DNA of 64,000 bases, taken from positions 1-64,000 of the forward strand of contig CACOPQ010000005.1 of assembly GCA_902629125.1 (NCBI GenBank). Direction: 5' to 3'. The position numbers were made by a program, and so were the translations under genes. This DNA is from an uncultured Alphaproteobacteria bacterium (GTDB lineage Bacteria > Pseudomonadota > Alphaproteobacteria > Thalassobaculales > Thalassobaculaceae). Numbering within the stretch: position 1 is the first letter of the stretch; each line of letters starts with the position of its first letter. The notes below the pieces were generated by a model. The model ran no database searches. It was given only the letters and a program-made list of their open reading frames with translations, and was not told the origin of the DNA. Below are positions 1 to 9,452 of the stretch, piece by piece.

Positions 1-525
1 ATTGGCCTAGAAATCGTCCCAGAGGATGTAAGCTCTGGACAGAAGATGACGGGTGTTTGGTTCGGAAATCAGGAAGCTGCTGCTAAGCATCAGGCGCAAA
101 TGCCAAGGGTCGAGGCCGGTAAATATAGCGGGCTTGCTGCGTCTCCTCTAAGGACTGGACGTTTAGACCCACCAGACATATGCCTTTTTTATGCTTCTCC
201 GGGCCAAATGATTCTATTTATCAACGGACTCCAATATACTAATTATAGGCGATACGACTTTACCCTGACAGGGGAGAGCGCTTGTGCCGATAGTTGGGGG
301 CGTGCTCTATCTACCAGGGAAACAAGCCTTGCACTGCCTTGTTACGCGGAAAGGCGCTATGGCGGTGTTGCCGACGATGAACTTTTAATGGCTTGTCCGC
401 CCGACGAATTCGTCACAGGTGTAGAAGGAATGAAGCATCTTTCAAAAAATGGCCTCCGATATCCATATCCTCCTTACTCTGCCTTTGCGGACCCAGCGGA
501 CGGCATGTCTAAAAGTTACAGCTAA
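1..525 (+). CDS. DUF169 family protein, 3' part (cut by window start)
   Basis: The frame is open from base 1, so the ATG at 46 in the ORF track is internal and the true start lies outside the window. About 174 residues remain. The sequence resembles DUF169 (COG2043) proteins: the stretch around 'PPDICLFYASPGQ', the 'ACADSW' segment and the later 'CYAERRYGG' with 'LMACPPDE' fit that family as I know it. Several conserved Cys residues are present. The biochemical role of DUF169 proteins is unknown. It ends about 110 bases before the ABC exporter genes; a functional link is not shown. Family assignment is moderately sure. Confidence 0.7.
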   Translation: MGLEIVPEDVSSGQKMTGVWFGNQEAAAKHQAQMPRVEAGKYSGLAASPLRTGRLDPPDICLFYASPGQMILFINGLQYTNYRRYDFTLTGESACADSWGRALSTRETSLALPCYAERRYGGVADDELLMACPPDEFVTGVEGMKHLSKNGLRYPYPPYSAFADPADGMSKSYS

Positions 526-635
526 GTAGACGCTTTGCGATATTATAAATAAGGTTATCGCAGAAGGTAAAGGCTCAGTGAATTTCAAAAGAATAGGCGT
601 TTTACAACTTTTTAAAATGCTTACCGGGAAGTAAT

Positions 636-2537
636 GTGGCAAACGTAGATACACACGATAGCAGCCCTGATGAAAGTGAAGGGTTGAGTAAGGCATCTCG
701 CGCTGATCAGTTCTCTAAAGGGAACAAGCTAGAGTTGAAACTCCTTTTAAGAATAATAAAGATGGGGTTTGCCCATCGGTACAGAATGATAATAGCGATA
801 TCGGCTACTGCTGGTGCATCCATTTTCCAATTATTCATCCCGCGATACGTGGGTGATGCTGTAGATAACGCGCAAGGTCTGTTAGCATTAAATAGCTCAG
901 CAAACACAGATGCTGAAGAAGCGCTATTTTTTGCTGCTTTTATGATTATTACTCTGAGTGTTGCCAGGGGATTACTAACGATGCTTCAAAACTACCATGG
1001 CGAAGCTATCGGGCATTGCATTGGTTATGAATTGCGCGTCGCGTTCTATGACAAAATACAAAAATTATCTTTTGATTTTCACGATAAGGTCCACACAGGT
1101 GATCTGATTACAAGAGGGATGCTGGACTTAGAGGGTGTCCGTATGTTTATCAGCACCGGCGTTGTTCGTTTAGCTATGTTGCTTGTACTGGTTGGAGGTG
1201 CAACAACGTTAATGAGTACTCATGATCTTTTGCTTACTTTTTTAGCGTTATCATTTGTACCGTTTGTAGCGTGGAAGTCTTCTGTAGCGAGATTAAAGTT
1301 GCGGTGGCTTTGGTTATTAATGCAAGATCGCTTGGGTGTGATTACACGATTAATGGAAGAAAACCTTAACGGCATTCGGGTTGTTCGAGCATTTGCCGCC
1401 GAGAAATATGAACTCAAAAAATTCGATATTGCATCAGCGAATATTCTTCAAACTGCAATAAATCGGGTCAATGTAAGAGTTGGAAGTACAACAGTAATGA
1501 GTTTCTCATTTTTTCTGGCAATGGGATGTGTTCTCTGGATTGGGGGCCAAAAAGTCATTAATGACGAAATTAGCGTGGGGACATTAGCAGAATTTCTAGC
1601 CTTTATGACAATTCTACAGATGCCAGTGCGGCAAATAGGAATGTTGGTAAACTCTTTTGCTAGAGCGTCAACATGCGGTTCAAGATTATTTGAAATTATT
1701 GACAGGGTACCAAATGTCTGTGATGCGCCAAAAGCTCCAGAGCTTACTATCGAAAAAGGAACTCTGAAATTTGAAAACGTAAGTTTCAGTTTTACTAAAG
1801 ATAGAAGAAAAGTTGAGGTGCTACGGAATATTAATTTTTCGGTTGGAGCTGGGGAAACACTCGGGATTGTTGGCCCTCCTGGTTCAGGAAAATCAACTAT
1901 AGCACAGCTCGCACCACGTTTTTATGATGTAGAAAATGGAACAATTTATATAAATGACCAGGATATTCGAAAAATCTCAATAGAGTCATTGCGGCGTTTT
2001 GTATGCGTGGTTCAGCAAGACTCTTTTTTATTTACTGCCTCAATCGAAAATAATACAGCGTACGGAAACCCGTGGATTGATGATGATGAAATTCTAAGTG
2101 CGAATCAGGCTGCGCAATTTCACGAACATATCAATCAACTCCCACTGAAATACAAGACACTTGTAGGTGAGCGAGGCGTTTCTTTATCTGGGGGGCAGCG
2201 CCAGAGGCTCTCGATTGCACGAGGACTAGTTACAGAACCAGGGATAATAATCTTTGACGATTCCACCGCGTCAATTGATGCTGTAACCGAACGCCTCATT
2301 AGGAAAAATCTGGATGAAAGTAGCTATAAAAGAGGCACAATCATCATTTCGCACAGGTTAACTTCGTTAATGCATGCAAATGAAATCTTATTTGTTGATA
2401 AGGGTGAGATTATAGAGAGGGGTTCTCATGAACAACTTATTTCCTTAAAGGGTAAATACTTTGAATTGTACCAACTTCAAACCCGTTCCGGCTCGAATTA
2501 TGTTCCCTTGAACCAAGGGGGCCTCATTGTTGAATAA
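636..2537 (+). CDS. Heterodimeric ABC exporter, subunit with degenerate Walker B
   Basis: An inner-membrane ABC half-transporter of 633 residues: a hydrophilic N-terminus (~35 residues), a six-helix exporter membrane domain to about residue 330, then a nucleotide-binding domain. Visible motifs are Walker A GPPGSGKST (~413), signature LSGGQRQ (~517), Walker B IIIFDD (~539) and H-loop ISHR (~571). The residue after the Walker B aspartate is Asp instead of the catalytic Glu, as in the non-catalytic half of heterodimeric exporters such as TM287/288 or BmrCD (family knowledge). The start is GTG at 636 with GGGAAG upstream. It overlaps the next half-transporter by 11 bases, implying co-translation. 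The substrate (drug, lipid or peptide) cannot be deduced. Confidence 0.9.
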   Translation: MANVDTHDSSPDESEGLSKASRADQFSKGNKLELKLLLRIIKMGFAHRYRMIIAISATAGASIFQLFIPRYVGDAVDNAQGLLALNSSANTDAEEALFFAAFMIITLSVARGLLTMLQNYHGEAIGHCIGYELRVAFYDKIQKLSFDFHDKVHTGDLITRGMLDLEGVRMFISTGVVRLAMLLVLVGGATTLMSTHDLLLTFLALSFVPFVAWKSSVARLKLRWLWLLMQDRLGVITRLMEENLNGIRVVRAFAAEKYELKKFDIASANILQTAINRVNVRVGSTTVMSFSFFLAMGCVLWIGGQKVINDEISVGTLAEFLAFMTILQMPVRQIGMLVNSFARASTCGSRLFEIIDRVPNVCDAPKAPELTIEKGTLKFENVSFSFTKDRRKVEVLRNINFSVGAGETLGIVGPPGSGKSTIAQLAPRFYDVENGTIYINDQDIRKISIESLRRFVCVVQQDSFLFTASIENNTAYGNPWIDDDEILSANQAAQFHEHINQLPLKYKTLVGERGVSLSGGQRQRLSIARGLVTEPGIIIFDDSTASIDAVTERLIRKNLDESSYKRGTIIISHRLTSLMHANEILFVDKGEIIERGSHEQLISLKGKYFELYQLQTRSGSNYVPLNQGGLIVE

Positions 2538-4365
2538 GTTAATAAAAGATAACATTCCACCAAAAGCAGTTGTTGGTTCTCAGGTTAGTCATGATGAGGA
2601 AATGTTTGGTCGCGCTTTTGATGGCCGCGTTATCCGGCGCCTTCTGTCTTATTGTAAACCTCACACGACAATGCTTTTAACCGCGATATTTTCTGTTCTG
2701 GTATTCACCTCAACACAGATAACATTTCCCTTAGTGGTTCTCTACGCAATCGACAATGCTCTAGTTAAAGGCAAACTTAATGAAGGGGTTTTGGAAATTT
2801 GCGCAATGATATTTTGCACCCTTGCATTTGTAAACTACGCATCAAATTATTATCAAGAGACTGCTGTAGGTAAGATAGCAGAGGGTGTGCTGGTCAAGTT
2901 GCGACGCGACATGTTTGGACACTTACAACGAGTGTCACTATCCTTCATGGACCGGACCGAAGTTGGTCGATTAATGTCTCGTCTTCAGGGAGACGTGAAT
3001 ACACTTCAAGAATTCTTAGAAACTTCGGTATTTGCCATAGGTGATTTGGTTTTGCTTTTTGGTATAATCACAGCACTTTTTGTGCTCAATTTAGAATTAG
3101 CATTTTTGACGTTATCTGTTGTTCCCCTCCTGTTTATAGTTCGATTTATATGGCTTCCCAAAGCGCGGGCCGCTTTTATAAAGGCCCGCGAGGCAAACTC
3201 TCTTGCTAATGGCGCGCTAGCCGAAGCTATTCATGGTGTTAAGACTGTCCAGGGCATGGTGCGCGAAGGTGTAAACTCTGACTTGTATAATAAGAGAGCA
3301 AAACAAAATCTCCTGGCGCATCTTAAGGCAGCGAAGTTTGCTCAAGTAAATGTACCTGTAGTCGACACACTTACCGGCACAGCAATGGCAATTATTATTG
3401 TTGTTGGTGGGCAGCAAGTTTTGAGGTCTGATTTGGATTTAGGCGTTATGGTCGCGTTTATTTTTTACGTTCAAAGATTTTTTGATCCAATTAGATCTTT
3501 AACCCTTCATTACAGTTTTATGCAGCGAGCAATGATTTCAGGGCAACGTATTTTAGAAGTCCTAGACGTGCCAATTGATGTCGCTGACAAGAGAGATGCA
3601 ATCAAGATGGAAAAGTGTGATGGCACGGTTGAATTCGCTAATGTGACTTTTGGATATGAGCCAGAGCTTCCTATTTTGACGAAGCTGAATTTTAGAATTA
3701 ATTCGGGAGAGACTGTAGCGTTAGTTGGGCCAACAGGTTCAGGAAAAACAAGCATTACTGCATTGATTAATCGTTTCTATGATGTTTGGGACGGAAGTGT
3801 ATCAGTAGGCGGCTATGATGTTCGCGACATTACTCAGCAATCGCTAGGTGATCATGTTGCGATGGTACTACAAGAGCCATTTCTTTTTACGGGTACAATT
3901 TTGGAAAACATTCGGTATAAAAAAACAAATAGCGATTTAAATGCAGTTGTATCAGCGTCTAAGGCTGTCGGCGCACATGATTTCATAGAAGCATTGCCCA
4001 ATGGTTATGATACAATTTTAGAACAAAGAGGAGCTAACTTATCACTCGGTCAGCGTCAACTTATCAGCTTTGCGCGTGCGATAGTTGCTGATGCAAAAAT
4101 TTTAATATTAGACGAAGCTACGGCAAGCATTGATAGTTACACAGAATTAAAGATTCAAAGGGCGTTGGCCGTATTGCTCGAGGGTCGAACAGGATTAATT
4201 ATAGCTCATCGATTAGCTACCATCCGTGGATGCGATAGGATAATTGTCTTGGACAAAGGGGAGATATTAGAAGACGGGACGCACGAGGACTTGAAAAAAA
4301 ATGGAGGATTGTATGCCAGATTACACAAACTAAATTATGCCTCCTTTGATGACGCTTCAACCTGA
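2527..4365 (+). CDS. Heterodimeric ABC exporter, catalytic subunit
   Basis: The partner half-transporter, 612 residues with a membrane domain (~35-335) and an ATPase domain. Motifs are Walker A GPTGSGKTS (~400), signature LSLGQRQ (~505), Walker B ILILDEATASID (~527) with an intact catalytic Glu, and H-loop IAHR. The signature has Leu in place of the second residue Gly of LSGGQ. Together with the Asp in its partner this gives one normal and one degenerate ATP site in the heterodimer. The start in the track is TTG at 2527, inside the end of the upstream gene; no better start is evident within the first residues. Transcription is rightward with the previous gene. Confidence 0.9.
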   Translation: MLNKLIKDNIPPKAVVGSQVSHDEEMFGRAFDGRVIRRLLSYCKPHTTMLLTAIFSVLVFTSTQITFPLVVLYAIDNALVKGKLNEGVLEICAMIFCTLAFVNYASNYYQETAVGKIAEGVLVKLRRDMFGHLQRVSLSFMDRTEVGRLMSRLQGDVNTLQEFLETSVFAIGDLVLLFGIITALFVLNLELAFLTLSVVPLLFIVRFIWLPKARAAFIKAREANSLANGALAEAIHGVKTVQGMVREGVNSDLYNKRAKQNLLAHLKAAKFAQVNVPVVDTLTGTAMAIIIVVGGQQVLRSDLDLGVMVAFIFYVQRFFDPIRSLTLHYSFMQRAMISGQRILEVLDVPIDVADKRDAIKMEKCDGTVEFANVTFGYEPELPILTKLNFRINSGETVALVGPTGSGKTSITALINRFYDVWDGSVSVGGYDVRDITQQSLGDHVAMVLQEPFLFTGTILENIRYKKTNSDLNAVVSASKAVGAHDFIEALPNGYDTILEQRGANLSLGQRQLISFARAIVADAKILILDEATASIDSYTELKIQRALAVLLEGRTGLIIAHRLATIRGCDRIIVLDKGEILEDGTHEDLKKNGGLYARLHKLNYASFDDAST

Positions 4366-4397
4366 TTATTCAAATAGATAGCTTTTTACCAAATATG

Positions 4398-6044
4398 TTA
4401 GTTGCTGGCAGCATGGTTTTTCATCTCCTCAATTATTTGGCTCTTTAGTTCTGGTTTATTTATCTTTCCAGTTGATGTTCTTGGGAGTTGTTCGTTTGTT
4501 CGTAGAATAAATTGTTCTGGGACTTTATACGATGCCAGCTCCCTTCTGCAGTATTTTTTTAAGGCGTTTGCATCCAACTCTAAGTTATCTTTAGTTTCTA
4601 AAACTGCGATAATTTTCTCGTCTTTAACTGCATCCGGGATTCCAAATACAAAGGCCTGTTTTGTTTTAGGAAAACGCATCAATATATTCTCTATTTCAAG
4701 AGGAGCTACGTTAATCCCTCCTGTTTTTATCATCTCCTTTAGACGCCCTCTGTAATATATTCTTCCATCCTCCCCCACAAAACCTATGTCTCCAGTTAAG
4801 AAATAACCGTCTTTATCAAATGAAGACTGCGTTTGTTTTAAATTTCCAAAATAGCCTGGGGTTACACAACCGGCTACCGTGAGCTCTCCAACTTTACCCT
4901 TATTAAGGGGAGTCCTAGATTCAACATCAACAACTCGGATTTTCATACCGGGTAATGGAAGACCCTGGCTACTCAATCTTAGTTCCAGAGGATCTGTTGA
5001 ATGGCACACAGCTGCATTCCCGTAAGTCTCGGTAGAACCGTATACATTACAAATTTCCTCTGCATCCAATGTTTTAATTATGAACTCTATATCCTCGGGG
5101 AGTCCTATTGTTAGGCCAGTTCTCATATGTTTTACTTTGTCTAATGAATAACCAGAAGCTTCACGAAGCGCGCGGGCTATATTGATCATTCCATAGAAAA
5201 CAGTACATTTTTCTGTTGCCATGATTTCTAAAGCTTCATTCGGTTCGAAGGTTTCTTGCAATACCAAGCATCCGCCATGCGTCATGACAGCTGGTAGGGC
5301 GTTTGCAGAACCAAATGACCAAAATAATGGTACGGCAAACCACAAGCGGTCTCTATCTGACAAGGCCTGGCGCTCTCCTATATGATAGCCATTTGTGATA
5401 ACATTCCCATGCGCAAGGATCACGCCTTTAGGCTCCGCTGTCGACCCTGATGTGTAGAGGATGAAACAGGTATCTCCACTTTTTACTTTGCCTTGCGCAG
5501 TTTGCAGCGTTTCTAGCTTCGTCATCTTAGCCATTTTCCGTAAATCGCGCCAATTTATGACCGCGCCTATGCTCTTTTCTTCGATGGCTATAATATTTTT
5601 AAGTCTTGGAAGAGCTTTGCTCGTTAGTTCTCCGACTTTTGATTCTTTATATTCAGGGCAAAGTTCTCGAAGGTTTTCAATGAAGTTGTGATTTCTTAGG
5701 GAAGAAATCGAAATTACACAAGATGATCGACTGTGTTTTAAAGTCCAATGTAACTCTCGCAGAGTAGAAAAAGTACTTATCGCAACGGTTGTTGCGCCTA
5801 TTTTTGCAATAGCAAACATTGCTATCAACCATTCAGGTCTATTAGAAGATATTAAGGCAACGTTATCACCCCTTTTAATTCCTAGACTTAAGAGTGATCT
5901 TGCAAAAATATCGACCTCTTCTTTGAACTGTGAATATGTAAGACGGGAATCTTTCCAAATTACTGCCTCTTTATCACGATAAATTTTTGCAAGCTCGTCT
6001 AATAGATCCCCTAATGTTCTGCTTTTTGGAATATTTGTACTCAT
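4398..6044 (-). CDS. AMP-dependent acyl-CoA synthetase/ligase
   Basis: A 548-residue ANL-superfamily enzyme expected to activate a carboxylic acid to its acyl-CoA through an acyl-AMP intermediate in the cytoplasm. The P-loop-like motif YTSGSTAEPKG (~200), the YGSTE segment before the adenylate pocket, the hinge region with 'YFLTGDIG' and the C-terminal PRTSTGKINK with the adenylating Lys are all present. Length is normal. It lies nine bases downstream of the enoyl-CoA hydratase gene on the same strand, so the two probably form an operon. The acid substrate is unknown; homologues cover short-chain, medium-chain and aromatic acids. Confidence 0.9.
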   Translation of the reverse strand: MSTNIPKSRTLGDLLDELAKIYRDKEAVIWKDSRLTYSQFKEEVDIFARSLLSLGIKRGDNVALISSNRPEWLIAMFAIAKIGATTVAISTFSTLRELHWTLKHSRSSCVISISSLRNHNFIENLRELCPEYKESKVGELTSKALPRLKNIIAIEEKSIGAVINWRDLRKMAKMTKLETLQTAQGKVKSGDTCFILYTSGSTAEPKGVILAHGNVITNGYHIGERQALSDRDRLWFAVPLFWSFGSANALPAVMTHGGCLVLQETFEPNEALEIMATEKCTVFYGMINIARALREASGYSLDKVKHMRTGLTIGLPEDIEFIIKTLDAEEICNVYGSTETYGNAAVCHSTDPLELRLSSQGLPLPGMKIRVVDVESRTPLNKGKVGELTVAGCVTPGYFGNLKQTQSSFDKDGYFLTGDIGFVGEDGRIYYRGRLKEMIKTGGINVAPLEIENILMRFPKTKQAFVFGIPDAVKDEKIIAVLETKDNLELDANALKKYCRRELASYKVPEQFILRTNEQLPRTSTGKINKPELKSQIIEEMKNHAASN

Positions 6045-6053
6045 TTTAAAGGC

Positions 6054-6806
6054 TCAATAAACTGGTTTTCTTTTCTCAATAAATGCTTTTGTCCCCTCGA
6101 TGAAATCAGGCTGCGAACGCACGTGATCGCCAAGAAGTTGCTCCAATTGTTCTTGAGCTTTGACACGCTCACTAATTGATGTTGTCACCTGTGTTTTCAC
6201 AGCTTGGATTGCCGATGGGCTATTGGCTGCTATTATTTCAGCTTTTTCCAATGCCCAATTCATAACGTCTTCATTCTCTAATGCTATATTGATTAGATTA
6301 AGTTTTTGGGCGTCTTCTGCTAAAATTAATCGACCAGTTAAAAGCAAATCCATTGCATGCACGTGGCCGATTTGATGTATAAGTTTTGTAGTTGCTCCTC
6401 CAAACGGATAAATTGACCATTTTACTTCAGGCAACCCAAAGCGGGCTGTTTTGGCTGCGCACCGAATGTCTGTAGAAAGTATCAATTCTACTCCACCTCC
6501 AACACAGTCTCCATTGATTGCAGAAATTATAGGTTTGGAGTAAGTATCTGTTTTTAGGAGGGAATGATTAATTGCGGTGGTTTTATCTTCAGTGGCAGAC
6601 AGATCACCTGATATATCAGCGCCTACACAAAAAGCTCTCTCTCCGGCCCCGGTTATTATAATGCATCTCGTATCGTCTTTCTCTAATTCATCCCAGAGGT
6701 TTCCGAGTTCTTGCATCATCTGTCTGGTCAGCGCGTTCATTTTTGTAGTATTGTCTATTGTGATAATTGCTATATGTGAATTGTGGCGATGCAGCGAAAC
6801 TTTCAT
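6054..6806 (-). CDS. Enoyl-CoA hydratase/isomerase family protein
   Basis: A 250-residue crotonase-fold enzyme. The oxyanion-hole region 'AFCVGADIS' (~60), 'CVGGGVELILSTDIR' (~102) and 'FGLPEVKW' (~125) are visible, including Glu residues at both places where hydratases carry the catalytic pair. It probably hydrates a trans-2-enoyl-CoA, although isomerase or hydrolase members share this fold. It is the first gene of a leftward pair with the acyl-CoA ligase and is divergent from the oxidoreductase at 6947, which suggests one short catabolic route for an organic acid. The substrate is not identifiable from sequence. Confidence 0.88.
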   Translation of the reverse strand: MKVSLHRHNSHIAIITIDNTTKMNALTRQMMQELGNLWDELEKDDTRCIIITGAGERAFCVGADISGDLSATEDKTTAINHSLLKTDTYSKPIISAINGDCVGGGVELILSTDIRCAAKTARFGLPEVKWSIYPFGGATTKLIHQIGHVHAMDLLLTGRLILAEDAQKLNLINIALENEDVMNWALEKAEIIAANSPSAIQAVKTQVTTSISERVKAQEQLEQLLGDHVRSQPDFIEGTKAFIEKRKPVY

Positions 6807-6946
6807 AATGATATTTTCCTAATTGGAGAAAAGTTTAAGACACAAGTAGTTTAAAAAGTGCCTGAATGGATTCTCACGATAAACTTAAAAATTACCTAAG
6901 TATTTTTATCCGAAAAACATTATAAGAAAAGAGATGGTGGCGATAA

Positions 6947-7927
6947 ATGAAAGCAATTTTTTGTAATAAGTTAGGTGGAACAGAAAATCTAGCTTACTTG
7001 GAGACAGCTTCGCCGCGTCCAGGACCAAATGATGTACTAATAAAAGTAAAAGCCGCTGGGTTAAATTTTGCGGATACACTTCAAATAGCGGGAAAATATC
7101 AATCCAAACTAGAACCACCATTTATACCGGGGATGGAAGTTGCTGGTGAGATCTTAGAAATCGGTAAAGGGGTTAACAGACCGCTGAATCTCGGACAGCG
7201 GGTGATGGCATTTATGAGAGGAGGAGGGGCATTTGCCGAGGAAGTTTTAGTAGATAGCGAGTGGTTAGTGCCGGTCCCGGATGAAATGGACGATGTAATT
7301 GCTGCTGGTTTTCCCACAGTTTACGGAACTTCTAATTTCGCGTTGAAGCATAGAGGCAATTTGCAGGCTGGAGAAACTTTGTTAGTTCTCGGTGCAGCTG
7401 GTGGAGTAGGTTTAACAGCGGTTGAATTAGGGAAAACGATGGGTGCAAACGTTATCGCAGCTGCAGGTGGTAGTGAAAAGTGTAAAGTTGCGATTGATCA
7501 CGGCGCTGATTTTGCAATTGATTATAAATCTGAAAGTATTCGCGACCGTGTCAAAGAGTTAACAGATAATCGTGGTGCGGATGTTGTATACGACGCAGTA
7601 GGTGGTGATGCCTTTGATCAAGCGATTAGGGCTGTTAATTGGCAGGCGAGAATGTTGATTATTGGCTTCGCGGGCGGTCGAATACAACAAGTACCAGCAA
7701 ATTTGATTCTGGTTAAAAATATATCAGTTGTTGGCGTGGTTTACGGGGCGCAAACTGAGAGAGATCCATCGTATGGGGCAAGTTTTGTTCAAGAGGCGGC
7801 TGATCTTTTTCGACAGGGGCGTGTGAAACCTCATACAGGAAAGACATTTCCATTATCAGAGGCTGCCGAAGCTATGGATGCTTTATTGTCGCGGTCTTAT
7901 GCTGGTAAAATAATTCTTACAACTTAA
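6947..7927 (+). CDS. NADPH:quinone oxidoreductase family (zinc-free MDR)
   Basis: A 326-residue medium-chain reductase of the quinone oxidoreductase type, expected to transfer hydride from NADPH to a quinone or an activated alkene. The N-terminal GroES-like part contains 'GLNFADTLQIAGKYQ'; the Rossmann part has GAAGGVGLTAVELG (~145). The Cys/His zinc ligands of alcohol dehydrogenases are not seen at the usual places. The gene is divergent from the enoyl-CoA hydratase (140-base gap) and followed 16 bases later by the CoA-transferase family gene, so it probably belongs to the same acyl-CoA metabolism unit. Acrylyl-CoA reductase-like activity is an alternative. Confidence 0.85.
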   Translation: MKAIFCNKLGGTENLAYLETASPRPGPNDVLIKVKAAGLNFADTLQIAGKYQSKLEPPFIPGMEVAGEILEIGKGVNRPLNLGQRVMAFMRGGGAFAEEVLVDSEWLVPVPDEMDDVIAAGFPTVYGTSNFALKHRGNLQAGETLLVLGAAGGVGLTAVELGKTMGANVIAAAGGSEKCKVAIDHGADFAIDYKSESIRDRVKELTDNRGADVVYDAVGGDAFDQAIRAVNWQARMLIIGFAGGRIQQVPANLILVKNISVVGVVYGAQTERDPSYGASFVQEAADLFRQGRVKPHTGKTFPLSEAAEAMDALLSRSYAGKIILTT

Positions 7928-7943
7928 TTTATCTGAAAACCTA

Positions 7944-9185
7944 TTGAAATATATCGATCCTCAGAACTTAGATTTAACCGACTTTATTAAAGCCGGTGAT
8001 AGTATATTTTGTGGGCAGGCTACTGGAGAGCCGACAACACTCACGGGAAAACTTGTAGAACAGAGAAAAGCGATAGGTCCCACCGAGGTCTTCCTGGGGC
8101 TAACCTTATCTAACACTTTTGATGCAGAACATGCTGATTTCTTGACGTTTAATAGTTTTGGGCCAATGGGAAATTCCAAGAAGCTATCTGATGCGGGCGT
8201 ACTGAATATTATACCTATTCATTTTGGCTTGATAAGCCAATATATAATCGAGGGGACATTGAAATGTGATGTGGCGTTTGTTCTATTATCTCCACGGGGA
8301 CCAAATGGTAAACATAGCTTCGGTGTCATAAATGATTACATCAGAGCGGCCATTGATAAGGCACGCATCGTAATAGGTGAGATTAATGATCAAGTGCCTT
8401 GGGTGTATTCAGATGGTTACCCCGAATTAGAGAGATTTGACGTATTAATTGAAACATCACGTCCAGTACTTCAAGCTCTGCCTAGTAAAGTTACTAGCAT
8501 AGATAAAAAAATTGCCGATAACGTATCAAAATACATTAATGATGAGGCAATATTACAAATCGGTATGGGGTCGATACCGGACGCAATAGCTTTAAGCATC
8601 ATGGATCGTCGGGATCTTGGTTTTCATAGTGGAATGGCTAGCGATTTCCTTGTCAATCTTATGAAGTCGGGCGTTGTAACGAATATAACTAAGCCCTTTG
8701 ATAGAGGTGTTTCTACGACGGCAATATTACTCGGTAAAACAAAACTTTATGAATTCGCCGATAACAACAAAGAATTAAAATTGCGACCCTCTTGGCATAC
8801 TCATTCTGGAGATGTGCATCTTCTAAAAAATTTCGTGAGTATAAATTCTGCATTAGAAGTTGATCTCACGGGACAGGTTGGTGCTGAGGAATTGAACGGG
8901 ATACCAGTTAGTGCTATCGGAGGACAACCAGATTTAGTAAGAGCTGCACATAGAAGTGATGGTGGGCATGCAATTATTGCACTCCCTAGTTTAGCCAAGG
9001 GTGGAAAATTTAGCCGAATTGTTTCCAAATTGAGCGGCCCTGTTACTACGGCTAGAAGCGACGTTGATGTGATCGTAACTGAGAATGGAGCGGCAGATTT
9101 GCGTGGAAAAGATTTGGACCAAAGAAGACGAGCTTTAATAAATATCGCCGCGCCTGACTTTCAAGAAGATTTGATGAAAAGTTAA
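7944..9185 (+). CDS. Acetyl-CoA hydrolase/transferase family protein, catalytic Glu apparently absent
   Basis: A 413-residue member of the 4-hydroxybutyrate/acetate CoA-transferase family. Both family domains are seen: 'LQIGMGSIPDAI' (~205) and 'AIGGQPDLVRAAHRSDGG' (~320). Near residue 230 the usual family motif (His/Tyr)-(Ser/Thr)-Glu appears as HSGMASD, with Gly where, by my recollection of the family, the CoA-thioester-forming Glu should be. If so it is not a standard CoA-transferase, though it may belong to a divergent clade. The start in the track is TTG at 7944, giving 'MKYIDPQN'; no ATG fits the N-terminus. It is probably co-transcribed with the upstream oxidoreductase. Confidence 0.8.
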   Translation: MKYIDPQNLDLTDFIKAGDSIFCGQATGEPTTLTGKLVEQRKAIGPTEVFLGLTLSNTFDAEHADFLTFNSFGPMGNSKKLSDAGVLNIIPIHFGLISQYIIEGTLKCDVAFVLLSPRGPNGKHSFGVINDYIRAAIDKARIVIGEINDQVPWVYSDGYPELERFDVLIETSRPVLQALPSKVTSIDKKIADNVSKYINDEAILQIGMGSIPDAIALSIMDRRDLGFHSGMASDFLVNLMKSGVVTNITKPFDRGVSTTAILLGKTKLYEFADNNKELKLRPSWHTHSGDVHLLKNFVSINSALEVDLTGQVGAEELNGIPVSAIGGQPDLVRAAHRSDGGHAIIALPSLAKGGKFSRIVSKLSGPVTTARSDVDVIVTENGAADLRGKDLDQRRRALINIAAPDFQEDLMKS

Positions 9186-9378
9186 AACACTCCTGTGAGA
9201 ATGTTTCTTTTAAACGATCATACTAATAACATTGGACTGCATTACCAATATAAAAATAAGCATAGAAAAACGTTATTCAGAGGATAACAGCGTTAATTGT
9301 AAAGAAAAAATTAAAGACGTTTCTCAAGGAAAGGTATAATAATACCTTCATTTAAGGTGTTGATATTATTATTTTTTC

Positions 9379-9407
9379 TTGACCTATCGACCCCAGTTGT
9401 GTATACA
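9379..9407 (+). promoter_or_regulatory. Sigma70-type promoter of rplM-rpsI
   Basis: TTGACC (-35) and TATACA (-10) are separated by 17 bases, 46 bases before the rplM ATG. It sits in the 267-base gap after the CoA-transferase family gene and fits a strong housekeeping promoter for ribosomal protein genes. The rest of that gap is AT-rich with no other feature that I can support. Confidence 0.65.
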
Positions 9408-9452
9408 GCGTTCTCAAATTATGTGCTCAAATTAAACAATTAAGGTAGTTCA

